A DNA stretch of 64,000 nt, taken from Methylomonas koyamae (GTDB lineage: Bacteria; Pseudomonadota; Gammaproteobacteria; Methylococcales; Methylomonadaceae). The stretch spans positions 1-64,000 of the forward strand of contig NZ_PPPU01000018.1 of NCBI RefSeq assembly GCF_006483455.1, given 5' to 3'. Both the position numbers and the translations under genes were made by a program. How positions within the stretch are numbered: position 1 is the first letter of the stretch; every line of letters starts with the position of its first letter. The notes below the pieces were generated by a model. The model had not been told where the DNA came from. It saw nothing but the letters and a program-made list of their open reading frames with translations, and made no database searches. Shown here in pieces: positions 44,062 through 53,789 of the stretch.

Positions 44062-45264
44062 ATGGACACTTTAAGCTTTCAGCAACAACAAAAAGCCGAG
44101 CGTTTGACCGACGCTTTTCGGCTATTCAACGAACTTTCCGCGAATTTGACCCATTCTTACCAGGGGCTGGAAGAGCAGATAGCCCAGTTGAACCGGGAGT
44201 TGGCCGCCGCCCGCAACGAGCGGCTGCATACATTGATCGAGAAAGAGAAGTTGGCTAGCCGCTTGCAGCAAATTCTGGCGGCATTGCCGGCCGCGGTGGT
44301 CGTGTTGAACGCCCAGGGCATGGTGATCGACTGCAACAATCATGCAATCGATTTTCTCGGTGAACCGGTGATAGGCCAATTCTGGTCCGAGGTGGTCGGC
44401 AGAAGTTTGCAGCCGGTCTTCGAATCGCCACACGAGCGGCAATTGCGCGACGGCCGCAAAGTCAATATCACCCACAACGTGCTGGGGAACCACGCCGAGC
44501 AAGTCATCCTATTGTCCGACGTCAGTGAAATCCGCTCGTTGCAGGAGACCTTGGTTCAGCAGAAGCATCTCAGTGCGATGGGGGAAATGGTGGCCGGTCT
44601 GGCGCATCAGGTCCGTACCCCGTTGGCGACCGCGATCTTGTATGCCTCGCAAATGAGCCGGCCTGAAATCGCCGAGGACAAACGTCGGCAATTTTCGGCA
44701 AAGATCCTGGAACGTTTGCACTATCTGGAGCGGCAGGTCAACGACATGTTGATTTTCGCCAAACAGGGGCGGATGGCGATGCAGGGTTTCTCGTTAACCA
44801 CCTTGTTGGCGCATTTGAGGGAAGCGGGCGATGGCTATGCCGGCCAATTTGAGATCGCTAACATGGCCGGCGACCTGGAGTTGTTGGGAAATCAGGATGC
44901 CTTGCGCGGCGCGCTGTTGAATTTGATCAACAACGCTGCGGAGGCGGGCGCTCAAAAAATCCGGCTGCGGGCGATGGCCGGTGTCGGCGGCATCGACATC
45001 AGTGTCAGCGATGACGGCCCCGGTATTCCTCCCGACCAGCGCGCCAAATTATTCGAGCCTTTTTTTACCACCAAATCCAACGGCACCGGCCTGGGCCTGG
45101 CGGTCGTGGATAGTGTTGCCAGGGCCCACGGCGGAAGCGTGTGTTGCCGTTCCGAGCCGGGAAACGGCACCTGTTTCACGTTGACCTTGCCGTGTCACAA
45201 CCACTATGCGTTAAGCCTTTCAGCGGGCGCTAATAATATGGAGATCAACCATGAAGCAGTATGA
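44062..45264 (+). CDS. fleS: Flagellar sensor histidine kinase FleS/FlrB
   Basis: A 400-residue cytoplasmic kinase with no membrane segment. An N-terminal coiled coil (about 30-70) is followed by a PAS domain (about 70-160), the phosphoacceptor H-box GLAHQVRTPLA with His182, and an ATPase domain with NLINNAAEAGA, DDGPGIP and GTGLGLAVV. It would phosphorylate FleR to turn on class III flagellar genes. Its stop overlaps the fleR start by 14 bases. Confidence 0.92.
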   Translation: MDTLSFQQQQKAERLTDAFRLFNELSANLTHSYQGLEEQIAQLNRELAAARNERLHTLIEKEKLASRLQQILAALPAAVVVLNAQGMVIDCNNHAIDFLGEPVIGQFWSEVVGRSLQPVFESPHERQLRDGRKVNITHNVLGNHAEQVILLSDVSEIRSLQETLVQQKHLSAMGEMVAGLAHQVRTPLATAILYASQMSRPEIAEDKRRQFSAKILERLHYLERQVNDMLIFAKQGRMAMQGFSLTTLLAHLREAGDGYAGQFEIANMAGDLELLGNQDALRGALLNLINNAAEAGAQKIRLRAMAGVGGIDISVSDDGPGIPPDQRAKLFEPFFTTKSNGTGLGLAVVDSVARAHGGSVCCRSEPGNGTCFTLTLPCHNHYALSLSAGANNMEINHEAV

Positions 45265-46633
45265 TGTTCTGGTCGTAGAAGACGACGTCGCGCTCTGCGA
45301 AGCCTTGTGCGACACTCTGGAAATAGAAGGTTACCGCGTGGTTTCCGCCAAAAACGGCACTGAAGCGCTCAGCCAATTGGCTAAACATGCCGTGCGTTTG
45401 GTGGTTAGCGACGTGCAGATGCCGGTCATGGACGGTATTCAGTTGCTGCAGAATATTCAGCAAAAATTCGCTGAAACCCCGGTCTTGTTGATGACGGCTT
45501 ATGGCACCATCCCTAAAGCGGTCGAAGCCATGCAAGCCGGTGCGGCCGATTATTTGATCAAACCGTTCGAGGCCACGACCTTGGTCGACAAGGTTGCCGC
45601 CTTGGTTGCGCCGATGCCGCAAGTGCCGATTGAGCGTGTGGTCGCCGACGATGCGATGAAAAAGCTGTACGCGCTGGCCGGCAAGGTGGCGAAAACCAAC
45701 GTGACCATGCTGTTGGAAGGCGAGAGTGGCGTCGGTAAAGAGGTTTTGGCGCGCTACATCCATAAGAATTCCCACTACCATGCCGGGCCTTTCGACGCGA
45801 TCAACTGTGCGGCGATTCCGGAAAACATGCTGGAAGCAATGCTGTTCGGCTACGAGAAGGGGGCTTTCACCGGCGCTGTCCAATCCGCTCCAGGCAAGTT
45901 CGAACAGGCGCAGGGCGGTACGCTGTTACTGGACGAAATATCCGAAATGGATATCGCTCTGCAGGCCAAGTTATTGCGGGTGTTGCAGGAGAAAGAAGTG
46001 GAACGTCTGGGCGGCCAACGCAAGATTGCGCTGAACGTCAGAATTTTGGCGACGACCAACCGCAAATTGAAGGAATACGTGCGGGAGGGCCGGTTTCGCG
46101 AGGATTTGTATTTCCGTCTCAGCGTGTTTCCGTTGAAGATTCCCGCGCTGCGCGAACGCAGGCAAGATATCGTGCCGTTGGCGCAGCAATTGCTCCAAAA
46201 ACATACCGCACCGGGGCGGCCGCTGTGTCGTTTCGACGAGGCCGCGCTGGACAAGTTATGCCGATACGCTTGGCCCGGCAACGTGCGCGAATTGGAAAAC
46301 GTCGTGCAGCGCGCCTTGATTTTGCAAAATAACGGTGTCATCGGTGCCGATGAGCTAATTTTGGATGACGAGGCCGCAGTTTTGCCGGCCCAGCCTGCCG
46401 CCGGGCAAACTATTGCCATAGAATCCTGGCCCTACGATGCGGCTATCGATATCAACGAAGCCGGCAGTCTGAACGATGGCGTCCGCTCCGCCGAAGAAAA
46501 GATTATTTTGCAAATGTTGCGGGATGTCAGCGGCAGCCGGAAGGCCACGGCGGCCAAGCTCGGTATCAGTCCGCGCACCTTACGCTACAAAATTGCGCGA
46601 ATGAAAGAAGCCGGGGTGGCTGTGCCTGGTTAG
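45251..46633 (+). CDS. fleR: Sigma-54-dependent flagellar response regulator FleR/FlrC
   Basis: A 460-residue regulator. Receiver domain (1-120) with phosphoacceptor Asp54 in SDVQMP; AAA+ domain (about 130-360) with Walker A GESGVGKE and the sigma-54 contact loop GAFTGA; and a C-terminal Fis-type helix-turn-helix (about 415-455, SRKATAAKLGISPRTLRYKI). It should activate the fliE promoter just downstream and other late flagellar promoters. Confidence 0.95.
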   Translation: MKQYDVLVVEDDVALCEALCDTLEIEGYRVVSAKNGTEALSQLAKHAVRLVVSDVQMPVMDGIQLLQNIQQKFAETPVLLMTAYGTIPKAVEAMQAGAADYLIKPFEATTLVDKVAALVAPMPQVPIERVVADDAMKKLYALAGKVAKTNVTMLLEGESGVGKEVLARYIHKNSHYHAGPFDAINCAAIPENMLEAMLFGYEKGAFTGAVQSAPGKFEQAQGGTLLLDEISEMDIALQAKLLRVLQEKEVERLGGQRKIALNVRILATTNRKLKEYVREGRFREDLYFRLSVFPLKIPALRERRQDIVPLAQQLLQKHTAPGRPLCRFDEAALDKLCRYAWPGNVRELENVVQRALILQNNGVIGADELILDDEAAVLPAQPAAGQTIAIESWPYDAAIDINEAGSLNDGVRSAEEKIILQMLRDVSGSRKATAAKLGISPRTLRYKIARMKEAGVAVPG

Positions 46634-46639
46634 CCATGT

Positions 46640-46655
46640 TGGCCTGAAAAATGCT
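46640..46655 (+). promoter_or_regulatory. Sigma-54 promoter for fliE operon
   Basis: TGGCCTG at 46640-46646 and ATGCT at 46651-46655 give exact GG-N10-GC spacing. Transcription would start near 46666, 26 bases before the fliE ATG, immediately behind the gene for a sigma-54 activator. Confidence 0.7.
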
Positions 46656-46691
46656 TGCCAACCGGTAGGCAACTTATAAAGAGTCAATATC

Positions 46692-47003
46692 ATGTCAGAC
46701 ATCAACGTCAACCAAGTCCTGGCCCAAATGCGGGCCATGTCTATCGAGGCCGGCGGCAAAGCGCAACCGGCCGATACCAGCGGCGATTTCGCCGCGATGT
46801 TGAAACAATCCATCGATTCGGTAAGCCAGACCCAGCAGACCGCCAATAATTTGGCGAAGTCGTTCGAAATGGGCCAGAGCGATGTCAGCTTGGCCGAGGT
46901 GATGATTGCATCCCAAAAAGCCAGCGTCTCATTTCAAGCCATGTTGCAAGTCCGCAATAAGCTGGTCGACGCTTATAAAGACGTCATGGGCATGTCGATT
47001 TAG
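46692..47003 (+). CDS. fliE: Flagellar hook-basal body protein FliE
   Basis: A 103-residue export-gate and MS-ring/rod junction protein. The C-terminal block SLAEVMIASQKASVSFQAML and VRNKLVDAYKDVMGM matches the family; the N-terminal part is Gln- and Ala-rich. First gene of fliEFGHIJK, behind a sigma-54 promoter. Confidence 0.95.
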   Translation: MSDINVNQVLAQMRAMSIEAGGKAQPADTSGDFAAMLKQSIDSVSQTQQTANNLAKSFEMGQSDVSLAEVMIASQKASVSFQAMLQVRNKLVDAYKDVMGMSI

Positions 47004-47020
47004 GTTAACGGAAGTCGGCC

Positions 47021-48763
47021 ATGAGCGAGTTGGACAGAAATCTACCGATGGATTCGCGGTCTCAAGAGACCGCCGAGACCAGTAAAATGCAACAGGCGCT
47101 GACCGGCCTGAGCAAGTTGCCGGTATCGCGCCAAGTCGGTTTGATGCTGGGATTGGCTCTGAGCGTGGCCATCGGCGTTGCGGTGGTGCTGTGGTCGCAA
47201 GCGCCGGCTTACGATTTGCTGTTCGCCAGCGTTGCGGAGAAGGACTCGGCGGAAATACTCGATACGCTGACGAAGATGGGCGTCGACTACAAAGTCGAGA
47301 CCGGTTCCGGAGCCATCATGGTGCCGGCCGACAAAGTCAGGGAAATGAAATTGAAACTCGCGGCGCAAGGCCTGCCGCGCAGCGCCAGCCTGGGTTACGA
47401 ACTGCTGGACAAGGACAACGGTTTCGGCGCCAGCAAAAGCGTCGAACAAATGCGCTTTCAACGCGCCTTGGAAGGCGAGATTGCCCTGACCATTCAAACC
47501 ATTCAAAACGTCAAGGCCGCTAAAGTGTTATTGGCAATCCCGGTGCAATCGGTGTTTGTCCGCGAGCGGAAAAAACCCAGCGCATCGGTGGTCGTGGAAC
47601 TTTACCAAGGCCGGACGCTGGAAAAAGAACAGATCGAATCAATCATCCACTTGGTCGCGTCCAGCGTGCCGCTGATGGAAGCCAGTCAAGTCACGGTGGT
47701 GGATCAGAAGGGTCGCCTGCTGAACAGCAAAGAGGCCGGGGAAGATATCACGCTGTCCGGCAAGCAATTCGAGTACAAGAAAAATATCGAAGAACACTTG
47801 CGCGAACGCATCGAAAACATCCTGACGCCTTTGGTGGGCGGAGACGGCATGCGCGCGCAAATCTCGGCCGACGTGGATTTTACCGTCACCGAAAAAACCC
47901 AGGAAATGTTCAACCCCGATCTGCCGGCGTTGCGCAGCGAACAAACTCAGGAAGAAACCAATTCTTCGTCTAAAGTTCAAGGTGTGCCCGGCGCGCTTTC
48001 CAACCAGCCGCCGCCGACCGGCGTGGCTCCGGAGGTGGCGAGCGGCCAGGAAAAAACCGCAGCCGGCGAATCCGGTGCGGCCAGCAAGTCGGCTACACGG
48101 AATTACGAGCTGGATAAAACCATTACCCATACCCGTTTGGCGACCGGCGCGCTACGCCGGCTGTCGGTCGCGGTGGTGGTCGACGACAAAAAATTGGTAC
48201 AAACCGACGGCAAGGTCACGCAACAACCCTATTCGCAGGAAGATTTGAATCAGCTCCGCGATTTGGTCAAGCAGGCGGTGGGCTACGACAACAGCCGCGG
48301 CGACCAAGTCACCGTGACGAACGTGGCCTTTAAATTGCCGGACGCATTGGAAGAACTGCCTTCGGAGCCGATTTGGGATCAGCCTTGGTTCGCCAGCGCG
48401 ATGAAACAATTGGGAGCGGTGTTGGTGGTGTTACTGTTGATCATGGGCGTGTTGCGGCCGGTATTCAAAGGTTTGATCACCAAGGAAGAACAGTTGCTGG
48501 CCTTGGAAGAGGCGCGGGCGATTGCCGAAGCGACCGGTGGCGTGGTGCGCTTTGATGAAGAAGGGCGGCCGGTAGCGGTTCCGGTGGAAGTCGATCGGGA
48601 AACCGGCGAAATTCACGCCTTGCCGAGTGCGATGGAAGATTTGCTGCTGCTGGAAGCGCCGCAAAGCTACGAAAAACGTCTGGAGTATGTACAAAAAATG
48701 ATCGACGAAGACCCGAAACTGGTCGCGCAGGTCATCAAAACCTGGTTGAAAGACGATGGCTGA
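47021..48763 (+). CDS. fliF: Flagellar MS-ring protein FliF
   Basis: A 580-residue inner-membrane ring protein. Two membrane segments (about 38-58 and 466-486) enclose a large periplasmic part with YscJ/FliF domains (LLFASVAEKDSAEILDTL, ARVLLAIP-like AAKVLLAIPVQSVF). A Gly/Ser/Pro-rich stretch near 300-350 precedes the second domain. The cytoplasmic C-terminus ends in the FliG-binding helix (RLEYVQKMIDEDPKLVAQV). Its end overlaps fliG by 8 bases. Confidence 0.95.
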   Translation: MSELDRNLPMDSRSQETAETSKMQQALTGLSKLPVSRQVGLMLGLALSVAIGVAVVLWSQAPAYDLLFASVAEKDSAEILDTLTKMGVDYKVETGSGAIMVPADKVREMKLKLAAQGLPRSASLGYELLDKDNGFGASKSVEQMRFQRALEGEIALTIQTIQNVKAAKVLLAIPVQSVFVRERKKPSASVVVELYQGRTLEKEQIESIIHLVASSVPLMEASQVTVVDQKGRLLNSKEAGEDITLSGKQFEYKKNIEEHLRERIENILTPLVGGDGMRAQISADVDFTVTEKTQEMFNPDLPALRSEQTQEETNSSSKVQGVPGALSNQPPPTGVAPEVASGQEKTAAGESGAASKSATRNYELDKTITHTRLATGALRRLSVAVVVDDKKLVQTDGKVTQQPYSQEDLNQLRDLVKQAVGYDNSRGDQVTVTNVAFKLPDALEELPSEPIWDQPWFASAMKQLGAVLVVLLLIMGVLRPVFKGLITKEEQLLALEEARAIAEATGGVVRFDEEGRPVAVPVEVDRETGEIHALPSAMEDLLLLEAPQSYEKRLEYVQKMIDEDPKLVAQVIKTWLKDDG

Positions 48764-49766
48764 GGACGACAGATATAGCAAGGCGCAACGCGCTTCGTTG
48801 CTGCTACTGGCAGTCGGCCAGGACCGGGCAGCAGCGGTATTGCGCCACATGGGGCCGAAGGAAGTGCAGCTGGTCGGCTCGACCATGGCGCAACTGGGCT
48901 CGATTACCTCCGGCGTGATCGATCAAGTGCTGGAAGAATTCATTATCGAAATCAAGAACGAAACCGGTTTGGGCTTGGACTCAGACGAGTACATTCGCAA
49001 TATGCTGACCAATGCTTTGGGCGCGGACAAGGCCGGCAGTATCATCGATCGTATCCTGCTCGGCGCCAACAGCAAGGGTATCGAGCAGTTGAAGTGGATG
49101 GACACCCGGGCGATCGCCGATTTGATCCGGCTGGAGCATCCGCAGATCATTTCCATCATTCTGTCCTTATTGGATCCCGACCAGGCCGCCGACGTCTTGA
49201 CGCTGCTGCCGGAGAACATGCGGTCCGACCTGCTGATGCGGATCGCCACGCTGGAAGGCGTGCAGCCGGCCGCCTTGCGCGAGTTGGACGATATCATGGA
49301 AAAACAATTGACCGGCAGCGACGGCGTCAAGTCGTCGCAAATCGGCGGTATCGACGCTGCGGCCAATATCCTCAACTTCATCGAAAGCGCCATCAGCGAT
49401 CCGATGATGCAGAACATCAACGAAGTCAATGCCGACCTGGGGCAACGCATCCAAGACAAGATGTTCGTGTTCGGCGATCTGATCAACGTCGACGACCGCG
49501 GTATACAAACCTTGTTGCGCGAAGTCTCCACCGATCAACTGTTGTTGGCCTTGCGCGGTGTCGACGCCGCACTGCGCGACAAAGTATTCGCCAATATGTC
49601 GCGGCGCGCGGCGGAAATGTTGCGCGACGATTTGGAAGCTGCGCCGCCGGCTCGGCTCAGCGAAGTCGAAGCCGCCCAAAAAGATATTTTGGCTATCGCC
49701 AAACGTCTGTCGGATGCCGGCGAATTGAGTCTGGGCGGCGGTGGCGGCGGTGATGAATTCGTCTAA
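48756..49766 (+). CDS. fliG: Flagellar motor switch protein FliG
   Basis: A 336-residue rotor protein that receives torque from MotA. The N-terminal domain binds FliF, the middle has the conserved EHPQ motif (LEHPQIISIIL) and the C-terminal domain has the charged ridge (LLREVSTDQLLLALRG, MSRRAAEMLRDDLE). It ends in a Gly-rich tail (LGGGGGGDEFV) and overlaps fliH by 14 bases. Confidence 0.96.
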   Translation: MAEDDRYSKAQRASLLLLAVGQDRAAAVLRHMGPKEVQLVGSTMAQLGSITSGVIDQVLEEFIIEIKNETGLGLDSDEYIRNMLTNALGADKAGSIIDRILLGANSKGIEQLKWMDTRAIADLIRLEHPQIISIILSLLDPDQAADVLTLLPENMRSDLLMRIATLEGVQPAALRELDDIMEKQLTGSDGVKSSQIGGIDAAANILNFIESAISDPMMQNINEVNADLGQRIQDKMFVFGDLINVDDRGIQTLLREVSTDQLLLALRGVDAALRDKVFANMSRRAAEMLRDDLEAAPPARLSEVEAAQKDILAIAKRLSDAGELSLGGGGGGDEFV

Positions 49767-50460
49767 GACGCCGCGGTTTTCCGAAGACGAACTGCAGGCC
49801 TTGAATCCCTGGACCGGGCTGCAGGATTTTAAGGCGCCGCCTCATTCGGAACCGGTGGAACTGGAGCAGGCGACCGAAATCCTGACGGTGGAACAGATCG
49901 AGGAGATTCAGAAGCAGGCCTACGATGAAGCCTTCGAGCAAGGCCGGCAGCAAGGTTTTGCCGAGGGCAGGGCCGAAGGCCTGGAGATCGGCCGTAAGCA
50001 AGGTTATGAAGAAAGTTTGCACTTGCTGCAAAAACAGGCAGCCGAATTGGCCGGATTGCTGGATGCCTTGAGCGAACCGTTCAAACAGCTCGACGAGGCG
50101 ATAGAGCAAGAGTTGGTCAGACTGGCGATTGCGATCGCCAGCCAGCTGATCCGCCGTGAGTTGAAGTCAGAGCCGGGCGAAATCGTTGCCGTGGTCAGGG
50201 AGGCAATTAAGGTCTTGCCGTTGGCTTCGCAGAAGGTCACCGTCAATTTGCACCCGGAGGACGCGGCTTTGGTCCGTAGCGCCTTGAAACTCGACGAAAG
50301 CATGCCGCCCTGGCGGTTGCAGGAAGATCCCTTGCTGAGTCGGGGTGGCTGTGTCGTCGAAACCGAAGTCTCCAGGGTCGATGCCAGCGTCGAGAGCCGG
50401 ATGGCGGCCGTTATTGCGAATGTGCTGGGCGGGGACCGGCGCGAGGACGCCGAGAAATGA
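49753..50460 (+). CDS. fliH: Flagellar assembly protein FliH
   Basis: A 235-residue stator-like regulator of the FliI ATPase. After an acidic N-terminus come the Gly-rich helix repeats typical of FliH (EQGRQQGFAEGRAEGLEIGR near 60-85) and a C-terminal globular part (about 115-220). The ATG at 49753 lies inside the fliG end. The last codons overlap fliI (ATGA). Confidence 0.93.
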   Translation: MNSSKTPRFSEDELQALNPWTGLQDFKAPPHSEPVELEQATEILTVEQIEEIQKQAYDEAFEQGRQQGFAEGRAEGLEIGRKQGYEESLHLLQKQAAELAGLLDALSEPFKQLDEAIEQELVRLAIAIASQLIRRELKSEPGEIVAVVREAIKVLPLASQKVTVNLHPEDAALVRSALKLDESMPPWRLQEDPLLSRGGCVVETEVSRVDASVESRMAAVIANVLGGDRREDAEK

Positions 50461-51803
50461 TAGTCAGCGCCGACCGTGCCGAACTGTGGTTGGCCCGGCT
50501 GCGGCCTTACCGGCAACGTCTGCATGAGCCGCTGGAAATGGTGGTCGAGGGTAAATTGTCGCGCATGGTGGGTTTGACGCTGGAGGCCGAGGGTTGCCGT
50601 GCGGCGATAGGCTCGTTGTGTCAAGTCGTCACCAAGTCCGGCAAAATCATCGCTGCCGAGGTGGTCGGTTTCAGCGGCGCGCATATTTACCTGATGCCGA
50701 CCGGCGATACGCATGGCCTTGAGCCCGGTTGCCGGGTGATCCCAATGGGTAAAAATAGTCTGGCGCGGGTTGGTTTCGGTTTGCTGGGCCGGGTCTTGGA
50801 CGGGGCCGGCAATCCGCTGGACAGCAAAGGCGCGTTGGATACCGACGCCAAGGTATCTTTGGCCGGTACGCCGATTAATCCCTTAACCCGAAAACCGATT
50901 CGCGAAGCATTGGATGTCGGCGTCAGAGCCATCAATGCCGTTCTCAGCGTCGGTCGCGGCCAGCGCATGGGCTTGTTCGCCGGTACCGGGGTCGGTAAGA
51001 GCGTGTTGTTGGGGATGATGACCAAGTTTACCAACGCCGATGTCGTTGTGGTCGGCCTGATCGGTGAACGCGGTCGCGAGGTCAACGAATTCGTCCTGAA
51101 AATTCTGGGCGAGGAAGGGCTGCGCAGGGCTGTGGTGGTGGCGTCGCCGGCCGACGATTCGCCATTGATGCGGATGCACGGCGCGATGCTGGCCACCAGT
51201 ATTGCGGAGTATTTTCGCGACCAGGGTCTGGACGTCTTGCTGTTGATGGATTCTCTGACCCGGTACGCTCAAGCGTATCGGGAAATCGCATTGGCAATCA
51301 ACGAGCCGCCGGCCACCAAGGGTTATCCGCCGTCGGTATTTGCCAAATTACCGCAATTGGTGGAACGGGCCGGTAACGGTGACGTGGGCGGCGGCTCTAT
51401 TACCGCCTTTTACACGGTACTGGCCGAGGGCGACGATACCAACGACCCGATCTCCGACGCCGCGCGCGGCGTTCTCGACGGCCACGTGGTGTTGTCGCGT
51501 AGTTTGGCGGAGTCCGGCCATTATCCGGCCATCGATATCGAAGCCTCGATCAGCCGGGTAATGCCGGACATCGTCGAGGCAGAACATATGCAGATGGCGC
51601 GGGATTTGCGACGCCTGTATTCCATCTATCAGCAGAACAAGGATTTGATCAGCGTCGGCGCTTACCGTTCCGGTTCCGACCCGCGGATCGATCAGGCGGT
51701 GGCGAAGAACGCGGCGATCATGGATTTTCTGCAACAAAGCATGGACGAATCGGTCGACCTAAGCCGCAGCATCAGCGAGCTGGCGCAATTGTTGGCAAGC
51801 TGA
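50457..51803 (+). CDS. fliI: Flagellum-specific ATPase FliI
   Basis: A 448-residue F1-beta-like ATPase that energises export of flagellar subunits. Walker A GLFAGTGVGKSVLLG lies near 170-184, Walker B VLLLMDSLTR near 260-270, and the GHYPAIDIEASISRVMP block is typical. It overlaps both neighbours: ATGA with fliH and TGATG with fliJ. Confidence 0.96.
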   Translation: MIVSADRAELWLARLRPYRQRLHEPLEMVVEGKLSRMVGLTLEAEGCRAAIGSLCQVVTKSGKIIAAEVVGFSGAHIYLMPTGDTHGLEPGCRVIPMGKNSLARVGFGLLGRVLDGAGNPLDSKGALDTDAKVSLAGTPINPLTRKPIREALDVGVRAINAVLSVGRGQRMGLFAGTGVGKSVLLGMMTKFTNADVVVVGLIGERGREVNEFVLKILGEEGLRRAVVVASPADDSPLMRMHGAMLATSIAEYFRDQGLDVLLLMDSLTRYAQAYREIALAINEPPATKGYPPSVFAKLPQLVERAGNGDVGGGSITAFYTVLAEGDDTNDPISDAARGVLDGHVVLSRSLAESGHYPAIDIEASISRVMPDIVEAEHMQMARDLRRLYSIYQQNKDLISVGAYRSGSDPRIDQAVAKNAAIMDFLQQSMDESVDLSRSISELAQLLAS

Positions 51804-52255
51804 TGAAAAAGTCGCAGCGCTTGAATGTGGTGATCGAATTGCACGCCCGTCAGGAGCAGGATGCGTTGGCGGCATTGGGGGATGTTCAACAACGTTTGCG
51901 CGAGCAGCAAGCCCAGCTGGACAGCCTGCTAAATTATCGGGTGGAGTATTTGCACAATTTCGCCGCCCGTCAACAAAGTGGAATACCCGTCAGCCAACTC
52001 ATGGAATTCAGAGCCTTTTCGGAAAAATTGGACAGTGCAATCGATAGCCAAAGGCAAGCGGTTGCGCAGCAAGAACGTGAAGTCCAGCGCGCGCGCAAAC
52101 ACTGGGAGGATTCCCGGCAGCGAACCAAAAGTTTGCGAAAAGTTAGCGAGCTGGCCTTGGCGGAAGAGATAAAAAACGAACAAAAACGCGAACAGGCCGA
52201 GCAAGACGATCGGGCTGCGCGCACGGTAAACGGTAATGGCACGGGAACTGCATAA
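51803..52255 (+). CDS. fliJ: Flagellar export protein FliJ
   Basis: A 150-residue, almost wholly helical protein predicted to form a long antiparallel coiled coil that sits in the FliI hexamer. Very rich in Gln, Glu, Lys and Arg (REVQRARKHWEDSRQRTKSL). Size, charge and place after fliI identify it better than any single motif. Confidence 0.88.
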   Translation: MKKSQRLNVVIELHARQEQDALAALGDVQQRLREQQAQLDSLLNYRVEYLHNFAARQQSGIPVSQLMEFRAFSEKLDSAIDSQRQAVAQQEREVQRARKHWEDSRQRTKSLRKVSELALAEEIKNEQKREQAEQDDRAARTVNGNGTGTA

Positions 52256-52282
52256 CCGTAACAAACTGACAGGAGAATGGTT

Positions 52283-53647
52283 ATGAATATACAAAGCTCG
52301 AATCCGCTGTCTTTGTTGTCCGGTTCCGACCCGACGGCCGGTCTTGGTGCTGGAATGCTGGGCGACGGCGTCAACGCAGGGCTGTTTTCCGCGACATTCC
52401 TGGAACAATTGGCCCAGTTGCAGACTAGTCTGGCGAATAGTGCGGGCGGCAGCGGCGGAGAATTGGCGAATTTGCAGCAACTCAGCGGTATAAATGCCGA
52501 GAATTTGACCGGCCGCGACCTGCAAAAAGTTGCCGCTATGTTCGGCAATAGCGTGCCGACGGCGGCCAAACTTGACCAGGATATCGATCTGGACGATACG
52601 ATGGCGGCGTTAGCCGACGTGCTACAGTATTTACAGAGCCTGGACAGCGTGCCGGCAACCCCGCCTCCCACTCCGGCAATAGCTGGCGCCGTTCAAGACG
52701 ATCAGAATGCGGAAGAAGCCGATGCCGTTCTGGCGGCAGCGCAGGCCGCGGCGGCGCTGGCTCAGATACAGGCCAATTCTGCGAGCGCCAGCGACACCTC
52801 GGCCACGCAAGTTTCCGGAGCGAGCGATCTGTTAAGCAGTGCCGATCCGGTAGGTCAGGCACTGGCGATAGTCGGCAACAACTCGGCCGAAACCGGTGTG
52901 AAGACCAAACTGGATGCGGCGTCAGTCTCGGCAAAAAGCGAGTCGCCGGGTCAGCCGGCCGATGCCGGCTTGGCGAAGGCGCTGTCCGGCCAGGACCAAG
53001 CCGATCTGCGGCAAGATAGCCCGGAAGATTCCGCTAACGCTTTCGGCAACGAGGCGGACGCGATTGCCGCAAAAAACCAAACGGGTTCGGTTGACAATGG
53101 CAAACATTTTGCGGCGATGGCGGCCGATATTGCCCAATTGTCGAAGTCGGTCAACTCTGCCGGTCATAGTCCGGCAACGGCTGAAATATCCAAGCATTTG
53201 GCTCAGCCGGGCTGGAACGTGGAGCTTGGCGAAAAATTGCTTTGGATGCACAAACAGGATATTCCGTCCGCCGAAATTCGGTTGAACCCCGAACACATGG
53301 GGCCTATTTCGATTAAGATCGACGTCAATCAAGACCAAACCAGTGTCTCTTTCACAACGCAGCATGCGGGAGTCAAAGAAGCAATAGAAGCCGCGTTACC
53401 GAAGCTGCGGGAAATGTTGGGCGAGCAAAAGCTGGATTTGGCGGACGTTAATGTGTCCCAGCAACATTCCGAACAAAAACAAGGCCGAGAATCCTATCAA
53501 ATGGCTGGAGACCAGCGCCGGAGCGGCAATCAAGACCCTGATTTCAGCGACGGCGGTGCAAACAACACCTCCGCAACCAATATCCTTGATGAAATCGAAG
53601 CCGGGCGTGCTATCGCCAGCAACGGCTTGCTCAGTCTGTTCGCCTAG
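52283..53647 (+). CDS. fliK: Flagellar hook-length control protein FliK
   Basis: A 454-residue secreted ruler protein. Residues 1-300 are low-complexity, rich in Ala, Ser, Gln and Asp, as expected for the ruler region. The C-terminal Flg_hook domain (about 310-400) has LNPEHMGPISIKIDVNQDQ and FTTQHAGVKEAIEAALPKL. The ATG at 52283 is preferred to the one at 52277 because AGGAG at 52271-52275 is then 7 bases away. It is the last flagellar gene here; fliL onward are not present. Confidence 0.92.
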   Translation: MNIQSSNPLSLLSGSDPTAGLGAGMLGDGVNAGLFSATFLEQLAQLQTSLANSAGGSGGELANLQQLSGINAENLTGRDLQKVAAMFGNSVPTAAKLDQDIDLDDTMAALADVLQYLQSLDSVPATPPPTPAIAGAVQDDQNAEEADAVLAAAQAAAALAQIQANSASASDTSATQVSGASDLLSSADPVGQALAIVGNNSAETGVKTKLDAASVSAKSESPGQPADAGLAKALSGQDQADLRQDSPEDSANAFGNEADAIAAKNQTGSVDNGKHFAAMAADIAQLSKSVNSAGHSPATAEISKHLAQPGWNVELGEKLLWMHKQDIPSAEIRLNPEHMGPISIKIDVNQDQTSVSFTTQHAGVKEAIEAALPKLREMLGEQKLDLADVNVSQQHSEQKQGRESYQMAGDQRRSGNQDPDFSDGGANNTSATNILDEIEAGRAIASNGLLSLFA

Positions 53648-53677
53648 TCCCCGAGCCGGCGTTGTAACAAAAATTGC

Positions 53678-53706
53678 TTTGCAAAAACAACGCCGGTTTC
53701 TATAAT
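53678..53706 (+). promoter_or_regulatory. Sigma-70 promoter for rpsF operon
   Basis: TTTGCA at 53678-53683 and TATAAT at 53701-53706 are separated by 17 bases. The leader to rpsF is about 75 bases and ends in AAGGAG at 53779-53784. The leader contains CCG-rich inverted segments that could be the S6:S18 autoregulatory structure known in bacterial rpsF leaders; this part is a guess. Confidence 0.7.
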
Positions 53707-53789
53707 GCCCAGCTTTTTGGAGTCTTCCGGCTCCGAATCCTTGCTTCACTGCCTGCCGGCGGGAAGCTTTCAACCCGTAAGGAGAAATC

